A DNA stretch of 64,000 nt from Fibrobacter sp. UWB4 (GTDB lineage Bacteria; Fibrobacterota; Fibrobacteria; Fibrobacterales; Fibrobacteraceae): assembly GCF_002210345.1 (NCBI RefSeq), contig NZ_MWQI01000011.1, positions 43,783 to 107,782 on the forward strand, in the 5' to 3' direction. The translations under genes and the position numbers were made by a program. Positions within the stretch are counted from its first letter, which is position 1, and each line of letters starts with the position of its first letter. A model generated the notes under the pieces. That model did no database searches. It was not told the origin of the DNA and saw only the letters and a list, made by a program, of their open reading frames with translations. This document shows positions 9,114 through 17,862 of this stretch, one piece after another.

Positions 9114-11318
9114 ATGTTTAAAATAGATTCTTTAGAAATAAGAAAAAATAAAGAGGCGAACAAGTCTCTTTACAAGAATTTGAAACCGGGATTGTATCTA
9201 TTTCATTCCATAGAACCATCCAATTTATGGGGTGAACATGTGAATATACAAGCTATTGTTGGAAAGAATGGCTCTGGCAAAAGTTCGTTAATGGATGTTC
9301 TGTATATGGCTATTAACAATTTTGCCTATATGTTCGAACGAGGACATCACAGAGCCGCCGCAACATCATTATGCTATGTTAAGGGTTTATATGTAAATGT
9401 TAAATATTCGTTGGATGATGTTCAATATGTTCTTTCGTGCGATGGGAATTCTACTAAATTAATACGAGTCAATACCGAAGAAACTATTGCAAATTTTCAT
9501 CTGAATTCAAGAAATGCAACTAGGGAAGAAATTGATGATAATGCCATTCGTACCATCGTAAAGAGTTTTTTTTACACGATTGTTTCTAATTATTCCATGC
9601 AATCTTTTATTTCATCTAATTATGCATGTGATACTAATGTCTATAACATAGATGAACACCGAGATGATGATTCCGAAAATGTAAATAGTTATGGACGATC
9701 TTGGGTTGATAATCGAGATAGCGAAAATGATTCAAAAGAAAAAATATGGTTGAATAGTATTTTTCATAAAAATGACGGATATGTTCGTTCTATTACGCTG
9801 AATCCATATCGAGATAATGGTGTTATTAATATGGAAAAAGAAAAAAAACTTGCAAAGTATAGATTAGTAGCGTTACTGATTGATGGAGCAAAAAGCAAAA
9901 CAAATATATTTAGAGACTATGCATTAGATAGAATAACTTTTTCTTTAGACAAGGATTTTGTAAAGCGTAAATTCCCTAATTATTCTATTAAGAAATTGAT
10001 TAATTCTGTAATAAAACAACTGGAGGACAAAGATAGTGATTTATTTAATATTGTGGAATCATTTAATTTGGAAATTGATTTTATAAAAAAACAATTGAAT
10101 AACAAAGATAGTGATTTGAATTATGTTTCTGAGTCAATAAAATTGCAGTTGATTGCATTGGCGTATTTGCAGAAGAAAATGGAAAAAATTATAGAAAATT
10201 ATGAATCATATAAATTGTATAGGTTTAATGAGAAATTATCGGTATATGACACTAATAACAAAAATAGAAAGAATCACCTTAAAGATTTATGCAAGCAAAT
10301 AAAAGATGATCCGTCGCATGTAGTGACCAAAATCAAACAGACGATAAATTTTCTTTCGTGTAGAAAAAATAATTTTTTTGAAGAAAATGAGACTAAATCA
10401 AAAAAATGGCTTGATAAGGAATTTACATATAAGCAATATTGTAGGGAAGGATTTGTTCGCTCTTACGCTTCTTTAGATGAGATTGTGGCAAGTTTCCCGC
10501 CTCCAATATTTAAGTATGAAGTTTATTTAAATAGAATTGTTTTAAATGATGTGGATAAGTATAAAAAACAAAAAAAATATCTAGGATGTATGGCTGTTGA
10601 TGTTGCAAAATCAATGCAAAATCTTCCAAAAGAGGCTTTTTTTATTTCAACGAAAGGTGGTTTGTTGAATACAAAAAGAAATGGTAAAAGATGTGACGAA
10701 TACTTTAACAGGGGAATAAACATAAAATGGAATGGGGAATATTGGAAAAGAGATGAGATAAATCTAAGCGAATTAAGTTCTGGAGAGTTGCAGATGATGC
10801 ACACCCTTTCAACGCATGCATACCATATAAGAAATATAATGTCTGTAAAAAATGATGCAATAAAGTATCATAGTATAAATATGGTTTTTGATGAAGTTGA
10901 AATTTGTTTTCACCCAGAATACCAAAGACAATTTATTTCTCGATTATTAGCTATGCTAAATGCTCTATGTAGGTTTGAACAAAATTGCAATTTCAACATT
11001 TTTATATTGACTCATTCACCTTTCATTCTGTCGGATATACCATCATCAAATATTTTGTATATGGAAAATGGACAAATGTTGGATAAGAATAAATATGGGC
11101 TACAAGAGACCTTTGCGCAAAATGTAAGTGTGTTGTTGAATCAAAGTTTCTTCATGAATTGTTTTATAGGTGATTATGCGAAGAAAAAAATTGCAGAGAT
11201 TATTGATGATATAATGAAAAAAAAGAAAACTAAACAGCATCAGTTGGAAACTCGTATAAACATGATAGGGGATGAATTTATTAAAAGCCAAATGAAGAAA
11301 CGAATAGAGAAAGTTTAG
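9114..11318 (+). CDS. Septu-like (PtuA-type) AAA ATPase, long form
   Basis: A 734-residue ATPase: Walker A GKNGSGKSS (about 50-58), signature LSSGE (about 554-558), Walker B MVFDE (about 590-594) and the switch histidine in LTHSP (about H634). A helical insertion of several hundred residues separates Walker A from the signature and contains a 25-residue tandem duplication (QLEDKDSDL / QLNNKDSDL). The HNH nuclease gene begins one base after its stop, the arrangement of Septu anti-phage systems (PtuA ATPase plus PtuB HNH). It is longer than the classic PtuA as I recall it. A member of the restriction-associated AAA families is the main alternative. Confidence 0.75.
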   Translation: MFKIDSLEIRKNKEANKSLYKNLKPGLYLFHSIEPSNLWGEHVNIQAIVGKNGSGKSSLMDVLYMAINNFAYMFERGHHRAAATSLCYVKGLYVNVKYSLDDVQYVLSCDGNSTKLIRVNTEETIANFHLNSRNATREEIDDNAIRTIVKSFFYTIVSNYSMQSFISSNYACDTNVYNIDEHRDDDSENVNSYGRSWVDNRDSENDSKEKIWLNSIFHKNDGYVRSITLNPYRDNGVINMEKEKKLAKYRLVALLIDGAKSKTNIFRDYALDRITFSLDKDFVKRKFPNYSIKKLINSVIKQLEDKDSDLFNIVESFNLEIDFIKKQLNNKDSDLNYVSESIKLQLIALAYLQKKMEKIIENYESYKLYRFNEKLSVYDTNNKNRKNHLKDLCKQIKDDPSHVVTKIKQTINFLSCRKNNFFEENETKSKKWLDKEFTYKQYCREGFVRSYASLDEIVASFPPPIFKYEVYLNRIVLNDVDKYKKQKKYLGCMAVDVAKSMQNLPKEAFFISTKGGLLNTKRNGKRCDEYFNRGINIKWNGEYWKRDEINLSELSSGELQMMHTLSTHAYHIRNIMSVKNDAIKYHSINMVFDEVEICFHPEYQRQFISRLLAMLNALCRFEQNCNFNIFILTHSPFILSDIPSSNILYMENGQMLDKNKYGLQETFAQNVSVLLNQSFFMNCFIGDYAKKKIAEIIDDIMKKKKTKQHQLETRINMIGDEFIKSQMKKRIEKV

Positions 11319-11319
11319 T

Positions 11320-12300
11320 ATGTATAGATTTTTTATTGATGATGTTGAAACCCATGCTTCCGACGTTGCGAAAAAATTAATTAATGGGGTAAAAGGCCTA
11401 CAACGTCCTGTTGTAAGAAAAAAAGATGGTAGTGTAGATGAATATAAAGGATTGGCCTTGTTGAAGTCAAAATTAAAAAATGTCCATGCTGATGATGGAT
11501 ATTTGGAATACATTCAACATATTATAGATCATTATGATGAGATTCTTACGCTACGCCCTTCTCAATTTGAGAAGTTTAAGGATGATTATTTCAATATCGC
11601 CGATGTTAATTTGTCAACTAAATTTAAAATAGACAATGTACATCAAGAGTTTTATAAGCACGTTGCTTCATATATGTGCTGTAACACAGTGAAAAAGTAT
11701 GTACGAAGAATTATGATAGATTCTTTAAAAATAAGAAAATGCATTTATTGCAATGATATAGAAATTCAGGAAATGGATCATTTTAAGCCAGAAGCTATGT
11801 ATCCTTTTTTGTGTACATCTTTTTTTAATTTATTCCCGTCATGTAAACGATGTAATGGCAAAAAAAATAAATGGACAGGAATAAATGAGTTTTGTTTATA
11901 TCGGGAGAAGGAATCCGAGGATTGCAACCCATTTAAATTTGATTTTCCGGAAATTTTGGAAGATTATTTAACATATGAAAATGAAAAACATACCATAAAG
12001 TTTAGTAGTCCTAGCGGATATGCAAAAGAAGAAATTGGCGATGCGTGTTTGGATATTGAAGGTCGTTATAATGATGTGCTGTCTGATGCTCGCAAACATT
12101 TGAAATCCGTATTAGATAAGTACAAACATCAGATGGGAAGTCTTCCTGCGACATTAAATGCGTGCTCAGAATTGGGCATTACAAAAAAAGATGAAATTGA
12201 ATTTGTTCTTGGCGATTGCTATAAGGTGGAAGACATTCATAAAGATAGATTTGTAAAAATGACTATTGATTTTGGAAAAGAGACTGGAATGCTTAAATAG
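11320..12300 (+). CDS. HNH endonuclease, Septu PtuB-like
   Basis: A 326-residue HNH nuclease. The core runs C141-x2-C144, D153-H154 (in MDHFKPE), then C175-x2-C178-N179, so two zinc-binding CxxC knuckles bracket the catalytic DH and the final Asn. This is the PtuB/RloB-like form of the HNH domain. The gene starts one base after the ATPase stop, indicating a coupled pair in which the ATPase probably controls DNA or RNA cleavage by this effector. About 110 residues on either side of the core are unassigned. AT-rich like its neighbours. Confidence 0.82.
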   Translation: MYRFFIDDVETHASDVAKKLINGVKGLQRPVVRKKDGSVDEYKGLALLKSKLKNVHADDGYLEYIQHIIDHYDEILTLRPSQFEKFKDDYFNIADVNLSTKFKIDNVHQEFYKHVASYMCCNTVKKYVRRIMIDSLKIRKCIYCNDIEIQEMDHFKPEAMYPFLCTSFFNLFPSCKRCNGKKNKWTGINEFCLYREKESEDCNPFKFDFPEILEDYLTYENEKHTIKFSSPSGYAKEEIGDACLDIEGRYNDVLSDARKHLKSVLDKYKHQMGSLPATLNACSELGITKKDEIEFVLGDCYKVEDIHKDRFVKMTIDFGKETGMLK

Positions 12301-12401
12301 ATTGTACCTTGGTATTGTGCTGAGCGGTGCCATACTTAAAAAAGGAAATTGCATAAAAGTTGGCTTTTTTATCTCCCGCCTTTGAATATAGGGATTAATC
12401 A

Positions 12402-12778
12402 ATGTGTTTAATTATTTGTGAAAATAGTTTTGATTTGCATCATAATCTGTCGACAAGCTTTTCTGATTATCGTAAATTTCTTGATGAAAAATATCCTGAT
12501 GTGGTACCGGGAATTCTTGAAAATGAATACTTCTTCGGTGTAATGAATGAGGATGATTATTGGACTGATGTTGAAGACAATCTTTTCTTCAGTTATGAAC
12601 GGATGCTTGAAGATTCACACGAAAAAAGCATACGCAGAATTGAAAAAAGAAGTGCGAAATCATTAAGGATGCGTATGAATTTTTCAATGCAGATTATGAA
12701 ATGATGAATAAGATGATGCGGTTGTATTGTGATTATTTGGTGAAGAATTTGCAAAATGCTAGTGGTGCAAATGTCTAA
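12402..12778 (+). pseudogene. Small unknown gene disrupted at two A6 tracts
   Basis: From ATG 12402 the uninterrupted frame gives 100 residues and a tail rich in Met and Arg. If one A is removed from each of two runs of six A (12622-12627 and 12643-12648), the frame continues instead through a plausible helical tail (KKKCEIIKDAYEFFNADYE ...) to a stop at 12776-12778. That reading is about 124 residues long and overlaps the convergent neighbour by 4 bases. The family is unknown. It is either a decayed gene, a gene with homopolymer errors in the assembly, or one read by slippage. Confidence 0.55.
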
Positions 12779-13515
12779 CTTCCGAAAACTGTTTTTATAG
12801 ACGATAGAATAGTCAGGATTTCTTTTAGTGTTGGTGAAAGGCCGGAATTATTGGTATTAATTTCAATTTTGTCCAATTTCTTTATGAGCATATCTAGTTT
12901 TTTGTTTATTTTCCCCAGATCAATCTCAACAGCATCCTTCGTCTTTTCGTCTTCTTTTCTAACGAAAATGATATCCTTGTCCTTTTTGAAGGTATCTTTT
13001 GCTCGTTGGACATATTCTTTATCGACATTCTTTAGGCAAAGACGGTCGAAATCAAAACTTTCCTTGCTGTTCTTTTTTATGAATTCTACATCCTTTACTG
13101 TAGCGAGAGAAGAATTGATTCTTTTGAATAGCGAAGGTGCGGCATCTAATTCTTTAATAGTAATTCCTGCTTCTTCGGCAAGGCGGATAATAAGAGATGT
13201 TCCATTGGGGCCTGTGCCTGGATAACCTGATGTCAATCCGCTTTTGATAAAGACAACGAGGTCCCGATTTTCAAAGCATAGCATTAGGGCGTGATAATTT
13301 TGGCAAGTTAAAATGGTCATGTCCGTAATTTTACGACTGCCATAAAGACGCTTCATAAAATCGTCAATGCAATACTGGGTCGCTCTAGTCGAACCTTCGT
13401 ATTTGATATCGGTGCAATAAAGGCCGAGCGGATCGTTATCGAGAATCATATAAAACTTTTTTTGAATGTGATTGGGAACGTTGTTAAACTCTTTTGGCCT
13501 TTGGAATGTTTTCAA
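12775..13515 (-). CDS. Unknown protein, last gene of the ietAS-like operon
   Basis: This 246-residue protein is not recognised. It has an N-terminal mixed alpha/beta region with Cys residues (about 1-100), a PGTGPNGTS loop around residues 97-105 that resembles but does not match a P-loop, and a C-terminal charged helix (about 195-235) likely to be a coiled coil. Its start overlaps the end of the 260-residue gene by 32 bases, so the two are translated from one message with ietA and ietS upstream. Position in a defence operon suggests an accessory or effector role, which is inference. Confidence 0.65.
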   Translation of the reverse strand: MKTFQRPKEFNNVPNHIQKKFYMILDNDPLGLYCTDIKYEGSTRATQYCIDDFMKRLYGSRKITDMTILTCQNYHALMLCFENRDLVVFIKSGLTSGYPGTGPNGTSLIIRLAEEAGITIKELDAAPSLFKRINSSLATVKDVEFIKKNSKESFDFDRLCLKNVDKEYVQRAKDTFKKDKDIIFVRKEDEKTKDAVEIDLGKINKKLDMLIKKLDKIEINTNNSGLSPTLKEILTILSSIKTVFGS

Positions 13516-14266
13516 TGACAGATTCAGGAAGACTTTTGATTCTCCCGTTTGCTAAATCTATTCCAGAGGCGTTTTGATATCCTAGCGCATAAAGAAACAT
13601 TTCTGCGCCTAAAACTGTTGGTACCATGATAATCCCATTCTTCGGTAAGGGAAATAAACATTTTGATTTGTCAGAATCAGAACCAATAGCGCAATAATCA
13701 CCGATTAAACCTTGGCTTCTTAGACCCATAATTGAATGAAGGAGAATGGAACTTTTATTTTCTTCTTTCGAAAAGTCCATAGCTTTATCATAGTCATTAA
13801 GTGAAATGAGAATCTGTATGTCTGGTTCGGTTCCTAAATTTATGGGATTATCTTTGAAAAGATTAAAGACTGAATAATAAAACAAATAGTGCAATCGCAA
13901 TTGATATACAGACATTGCTTTTATCAAATTTAATATAGATATAGCTCTGTCGTCTCTGTCTATTGAAGTTCGTGAACTAGCTAAAACGCCTCCATAATAT
14001 TCGGTAAGTATTTCGTTTTCGCAAAATTTTCCATCATCTATAATATTTTTTAAAACTCTTGGAGATACTTGACCGTTGTCGTTAATTCTATCGCCAAGTT
14101 TTTGTTTTGCGTTCGAAAAAATATTGTTGAGATTTATATTACATTTTTCAACAAGATTTTTTATTTCTCCACCTATATAATCTGCAGTAGGGCCTAGGAT
14201 TTTCTTTAAAAGGTCCTTAGATGAGATGATTGTTGCTGTGGTTATGATTGAGACGTCAATATCCAT
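13484..14266 (-). CDS. Unknown helical protein, possibly Abi-alpha (DUF4393)-like
   Basis: This 260-residue protein starts 21 bases after the ietS stop with a good ribosome site (GGGAG). A short amphipathic N terminus is followed by GPTADYIGGEIKNL and a segment PRVLKNIIDDGKFCENEILTEYY, followed by GGVLASS. The spacing of Pro-Arg-Val-Leu, the acidic helix and the small-residue helix recalls DUF4393 (Abi-alpha) proteins, but I cannot confirm it by eye. Overlaps the next gene by 32 bases. Third gene of a four-gene minus-strand operon with the ATPase/protease pair. Confidence 0.65.
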   Translation of the reverse strand: MDIDVSIITTATIISSKDLLKKILGPTADYIGGEIKNLVEKCNINLNNIFSNAKQKLGDRINDNGQVSPRVLKNIIDDGKFCENEILTEYYGGVLASSRTSIDRDDRAISILNLIKAMSVYQLRLHYLFYYSVFNLFKDNPINLGTEPDIQILISLNDYDKAMDFSKEENKSSILLHSIMGLRSQGLIGDYCAIGSDSDKSKCLFPLPKNGIIMVPTVLGAEMFLYALGYQNASGIDLANGRIKSLPESVIENIPKAKRV

Positions 14267-14287
14267 AATTTCTCCCTATTATTTGTT

Positions 14288-16504
14288 TTACTCCCACACG
14301 ATATCTTCTTCAGCCTTGTTGCGGACTTCAACAAGAATTTCAACATTTACTCGGTTCACAAGCCAGCCACGCAGACTGCACTGCTGAATGAATTCGGCTA
14401 TGCGATTTTTGCCGTTAAGTTCCTTAAGCGTGACAACTACGCCAAAGGGGAGTCCTTCGCCGTCATGCTGTCTTAAACGGTTCATTGTAGTGAGTTTAAT
14501 ACCCCAATTCCCATTGCCATTGGCGTAAACCTTGCGGGGCTTGCTTCGGCTTGTCAAGTTGTCTGCGATATACTTGATGTTGTCCCATTTGCGGAAATAC
14601 CGGCGGACATGTTCTTCGGTAAAGTCATTCAAGTCATCGATGTCATCGGGTTCTTCTTTGTTGCCCTTGATGCTTTGCACTCGTCCTTTGTCATTGATTC
14701 GTCCGAATCGGAGTTCCATCTCGGTGTTGGTGTAATCAACTCCCTGGTTCCGTTCACAGTTGGGGTAATAGCAGAGTGTCGCCCTTGCTACAAAGGGGTG
14801 TGTGTCGTTTGCTATTGGGATGGGGATGCCGTAGTTATAGGTATTGTATTGTTGAGATTCGCCCATCAAAATAAAACGGATTTCGTCATCCTTACTGCGG
14901 ATGATGTCGTCGATTTTTCTAGGAGCAACGCCATATCCGATTTTTGTCGATGATTCTTCATTTGGGGTCCAACCGGCGGCAGAATCTATGAGCATCGCTT
15001 TGGCGACTTCGCGACGTAAACCCATGACATAAATCAAGTAGGCCATTTTTCGGGCAATCCATGGCGCCGCATACGATGTTCCAGAAACTAGCGTTATGCC
15101 TTTAGGGCCATATGCAACCATTTTTTTCTTATAGTCACCACCATAATAGCAGAGGTCGGGCTTGTTGTAGAATGAGAGAACGGGCCCAGTACGTGTATAA
15201 GACGCCGGTTTCTTTTCAAAATTTACGGAATTTACAACAATGGAATTGATGGAATCTGCCGGTGCTCCGATTCGCTTTTCACCGTTTTCGCCAACATCCT
15301 TATTCGTTCCTGCGATAATGAACGTTACATCATTTTCGTATTGGATTTTGTCAAGGATGGCTGCTTCTGGAGAAATATAGTTCTCGGGAATTTCTTGTTT
15401 TGAACCGAGCGAAAGGTTCCAAACTTTGATGTTCTTATTTTCAGAGACAATTTGCCTGATGGTCTTTAATATGGTAAACGTGCTACCGACATTTCCGGCA
15501 AGAACGCCGAAATGCTTTACGCGAAAATGGCCGCAACCGTCGTCAAGTTCCGGATTAAGCGCTGGGCCATCTACGATGATTGAAGAAACCGTGGTTCCGT
15601 GTTCGGAATCTTCCTTTTTGATTTCGATTTCATCGGAGACAGTGTTGACGTAATCAACCCATTTTGAAAAATAGGCGTTTGTATCGAAAACGGTATCAAT
15701 GACGCCGATAATCGGTTCATTTGTTGGCTCGGCAATGCGAGGCTTTACACCTTCGGCGGTTTCAAAATCGTCTTTAGTGTATTTGGAAATATCTGAAACG
15801 GCCATTGCAATAAGGTAAGGAGCCTTGTTGTTCAAGATGCTTACTTCATGAGGATTTAATTGCAATGTAGTTCCGTTGATGATTCTGTCATTGGTTATGA
15901 CGATGCCGAAACTTCTTAGCAAATCCACAGCGTCTTCGCCGATGTCATAAATGGAAATAAGGGAGGTTTCGTCTAAATTTTTCGGAGCGCGGTCTTTTGC
16001 AAAATGACTTATATAAAAGCAATCTTTTACGCACTGCATAAATGGCGTTTTGTGCATAACTTTGATTGACCATGTGTCCGTAGATAATTGCTCTAGATCT
16101 TCGGCGGTGACTTCTCCGCCGAAATTGTTTTCAATAATTTTTTGGCAGTCATCTAGGCGCTCTATCGCCTTGGTGAATTCGCCTTTGTCAAAGCAGTAGG
16201 TGATGATATGTTTTGTTTTTGTCTTATCAAATTTTGCACCTACAATATGCTCGTCGCAATTGAATGCGAAGATACTACGCATACGGTTGCTTTTGGCAAT
16301 AATGCGGTTATAATGTACATCTAGCAAAGCCTTGGATAGTGTAGAATCGTGCAACCATCTTGATTGCTCGATTTTAAGTTCCTGAATTAGCAATGCGACA
16401 TGCTTTGCTGTTACGGCACCTTTGCTGGGGAGCTTTGGGGCACCCGATGTTGTCGGATTAGGAGCGTGTTCAAATCGCCCTTTTAAAAGGAGAACGTCAT
16501 TCAT
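14288..16504 (-). CDS. Subtilisin-like serine protease (S8), IetS-like
   Basis: A 738-residue cytoplasmic S8 protease with no signal peptide. The catalytic triad is D270 (in GVIDT), H302 (in EHGTT) and S477 (in GTSYAAP), with the oxyanion Asn at about N401. About 250 residues precede the catalytic domain and about 210 follow it. The start codon overlaps the ATPase stop (TAATG) and has AAGGAG upstream, so expression is coupled. A AAA+ ATPase plus subtilisin pair is the layout of ietAS, first described as a plasmid stability pair and later reported as anti-phage. The assignment rests on family architecture and gene order. Confidence 0.85.
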   Translation of the reverse strand: MNDVLLLKGRFEHAPNPTTSGAPKLPSKGAVTAKHVALLIQELKIEQSRWLHDSTLSKALLDVHYNRIIAKSNRMRSIFAFNCDEHIVGAKFDKTKTKHIITYCFDKGEFTKAIERLDDCQKIIENNFGGEVTAEDLEQLSTDTWSIKVMHKTPFMQCVKDCFYISHFAKDRAPKNLDETSLISIYDIGEDAVDLLRSFGIVITNDRIINGTTLQLNPHEVSILNNKAPYLIAMAVSDISKYTKDDFETAEGVKPRIAEPTNEPIIGVIDTVFDTNAYFSKWVDYVNTVSDEIEIKKEDSEHGTTVSSIIVDGPALNPELDDGCGHFRVKHFGVLAGNVGSTFTILKTIRQIVSENKNIKVWNLSLGSKQEIPENYISPEAAILDKIQYENDVTFIIAGTNKDVGENGEKRIGAPADSINSIVVNSVNFEKKPASYTRTGPVLSFYNKPDLCYYGGDYKKKMVAYGPKGITLVSGTSYAAPWIARKMAYLIYVMGLRREVAKAMLIDSAAGWTPNEESSTKIGYGVAPRKIDDIIRSKDDEIRFILMGESQQYNTYNYGIPIPIANDTHPFVARATLCYYPNCERNQGVDYTNTEMELRFGRINDKGRVQSIKGNKEEPDDIDDLNDFTEEHVRRYFRKWDNIKYIADNLTSRSKPRKVYANGNGNWGIKLTTMNRLRQHDGEGLPFGVVVTLKELNGKNRIAEFIQQCSLRGWLVNRVNVEILVEVRNKAEEDIVWE

Positions 16505-17544
16505 TATTTATCTCCTTGTAAAGCTCTGGCTACTTGGCTCTTTGAAACGCCAGAAAGTATTTCGATTTCGCGGACGGTGAAACCTTGTTCCTGTAATTGC
16601 TGCAAATCGCTTGGAATGTGGCCGATGAATTTTTCGTACAAGCGTCTAAGGTAATCGCACTCAATGCTTGCATCGCTGAATGCGACGGCTGTCTTGATGA
16701 TGTTCTTGAGTTCACCTGGATTGGGGAGGCTTCCGTTCTTGCTGATAATCTTGAAGAATAGCCTCGTGTTCCGACCGGCAATTTTGAACTTGGTCAAGAA
16801 ACTGTTTAAAATAGATTCTGCGATTTCTTGCAGGTCTTCTTGCGTGTATCTGTTGAAATCGACTATGGAATCGAAACGGCGGGAGAGCGCCTTGTCAAAG
16901 TGCTTGAAAAGGTTCGTCGTGGCGATGACGGTAATCTGTTCATTCAGGTTGTCGAAGCCCTTGAGAATGGCCGACGTGGCGCGGCCCATTTCGCGAAGGT
17001 CGTGAGAGTTGGTTCTGTCGAGGGCGATGGCGTCTATCTCATCGAACAGGACGAGAATTTTTTCAGGGTGCGCAAAATGGTTCAGCTCATCGAACAGTGC
17101 GGCGATGTTCTTTTGCGTCTGGCCGAGCTTGCTGTCGATGATGGGGTCGAAATCGACGCAGAACAGGTCGCGCTCCAGAATGCGGGCGATTTGCCGTACG
17201 GATTCGGTCTTGCCCGTTCCGGGTGCGCCCTGGAACAGGAACTTGTTGATTCCCATGTTCCGCTGGATGGCGTTGATGATTCCGATAACGTCCTTTTCAA
17301 TGGGCGTGGGGAGCGGCAGCGAATCGTGCGAAGGGGCGACCTTGCGGAAAAAGGTCATCTGGTCTTCGTGCATTTGCGGCACAAAGGCGTTCGCGCTGGA
17401 CATAAGGGCCATGATGTATTCCGAAAGCTGAAAATCGCCGCTAGCGTCAAAATCCCGGGCAATTTCGTATGCCTCCTCGCGGAATGCGGGGTCGTTTTTC
17501 TCGGCGTAATAGCGAATCAGATTGATGACATTCTTCTTTTTCAT
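16504..17544 (-). CDS. AAA+ ATPase, IetA-like, with C-terminal helix-turn-helix
   Basis: A 346-residue AAA+ ATPase: Walker A GAPGTGKT (about 106-113), Walker B LVLFDEID (about 164-171) and sensor residues in IATTN. It resembles FtsH/CDC48-type ATPases of the ietAS pair and should regulate the partner protease. The last 25 residues (VREIEILSGVSKSQVARAL) read as a helix-turn-helix, so it may also bind DNA. The start at 17544 is chosen because GGAAGG lies 8 bases upstream; an upstream in-frame Met at 17595 falls on the promoter's -35 element and is rejected. First gene of the operon. Confidence 0.87.
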   Translation of the reverse strand: MKKKNVINLIRYYAEKNDPAFREEAYEIARDFDASGDFQLSEYIMALMSSANAFVPQMHEDQMTFFRKVAPSHDSLPLPTPIEKDVIGIINAIQRNMGINKFLFQGAPGTGKTESVRQIARILERDLFCVDFDPIIDSKLGQTQKNIAALFDELNHFAHPEKILVLFDEIDAIALDRTNSHDLREMGRATSAILKGFDNLNEQITVIATTNLFKHFDKALSRRFDSIVDFNRYTQEDLQEIAESILNSFLTKFKIAGRNTRLFFKIISKNGSLPNPGELKNIIKTAVAFSDASIECDYLRRLYEKFIGHIPSDLQQLQEQGFTVREIEILSGVSKSQVARALQGDK

Positions 17545-17557
17545 GGACTTGGCCTTC

Positions 17558-17611
17558 CTTGTCCTTAATATAAACAATATTGGGACAAAAGTCAAGCATT
17601 TTGGGACAAAA
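17558..17611 (-). promoter_or_regulatory. ietA promoter with repeated TTGTCC operator motifs
   Basis: On the minus strand a near-consensus promoter is present: -35 TTGACT (17590-17595), 17 bp spacer, -10 TATATT (17567-17572). TTTTGTCCCAA occurs twice as a direct repeat exactly 21 bp apart (17580-17590 and 17601-17611), one copy inside the spacer and one just upstream of -35. An opposed copy TTGTCC lies between -10 and the ribosome site (+ strand 17559-17564). This layout suggests repression by a DNA-binding protein, perhaps ietA's own C-terminal HTH. Confidence 0.7.
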
Positions 17612-17661
17612 TGTAAAAATTATGGAAATTTATTAGACGAGGATTTTTGCTATAAATCCCC

Positions 17662-17862
17662 ATGTCTTCCCCGTTCCTTACAATTCCTCGTGCGCGTAGC
17701 ATGATTTGGCCCGGTTCCCAGCAGACCATGGGCGAGCTTTTGGACCAAGACAAGTTCAGTTGCAAAATCCGCGAATATATTGACGAGGCGGTCGCTGACG
17801 ATTCCAACCCGATTAAGCAGGCGAGGCGCGAGATAATAAAGAAACTGGAAGGCTGCTATTGA
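17662..17862 (+). CDS. Doubtful small ORF
   Basis: A 66-residue frame of unknown family with a charged helical C-terminal half (about residues 34-63). It has host-like codon use but no good ribosome site. Its TGA stop at 17860-17862 is in the same frame as the RhuM remnant that follows, so it could be debris from the same insertion. No family is recognised. Apart from this frame, the gap between ietA and RhuM holds nothing I can name. Confidence 0.3.
   Translation: MSSPFLTIPRARSMIWPGSQQTMGELLDQDKFSCKIREYIDEAVADDSNPIKQARREIIKKLEGCY

Noticed and set aside
13209..13240. P-loop in the 246-residue protein (PGTGPNGTS)
   Set aside because: It lacks the Lys of GxxxxGK(S/T) and no Walker B follows.
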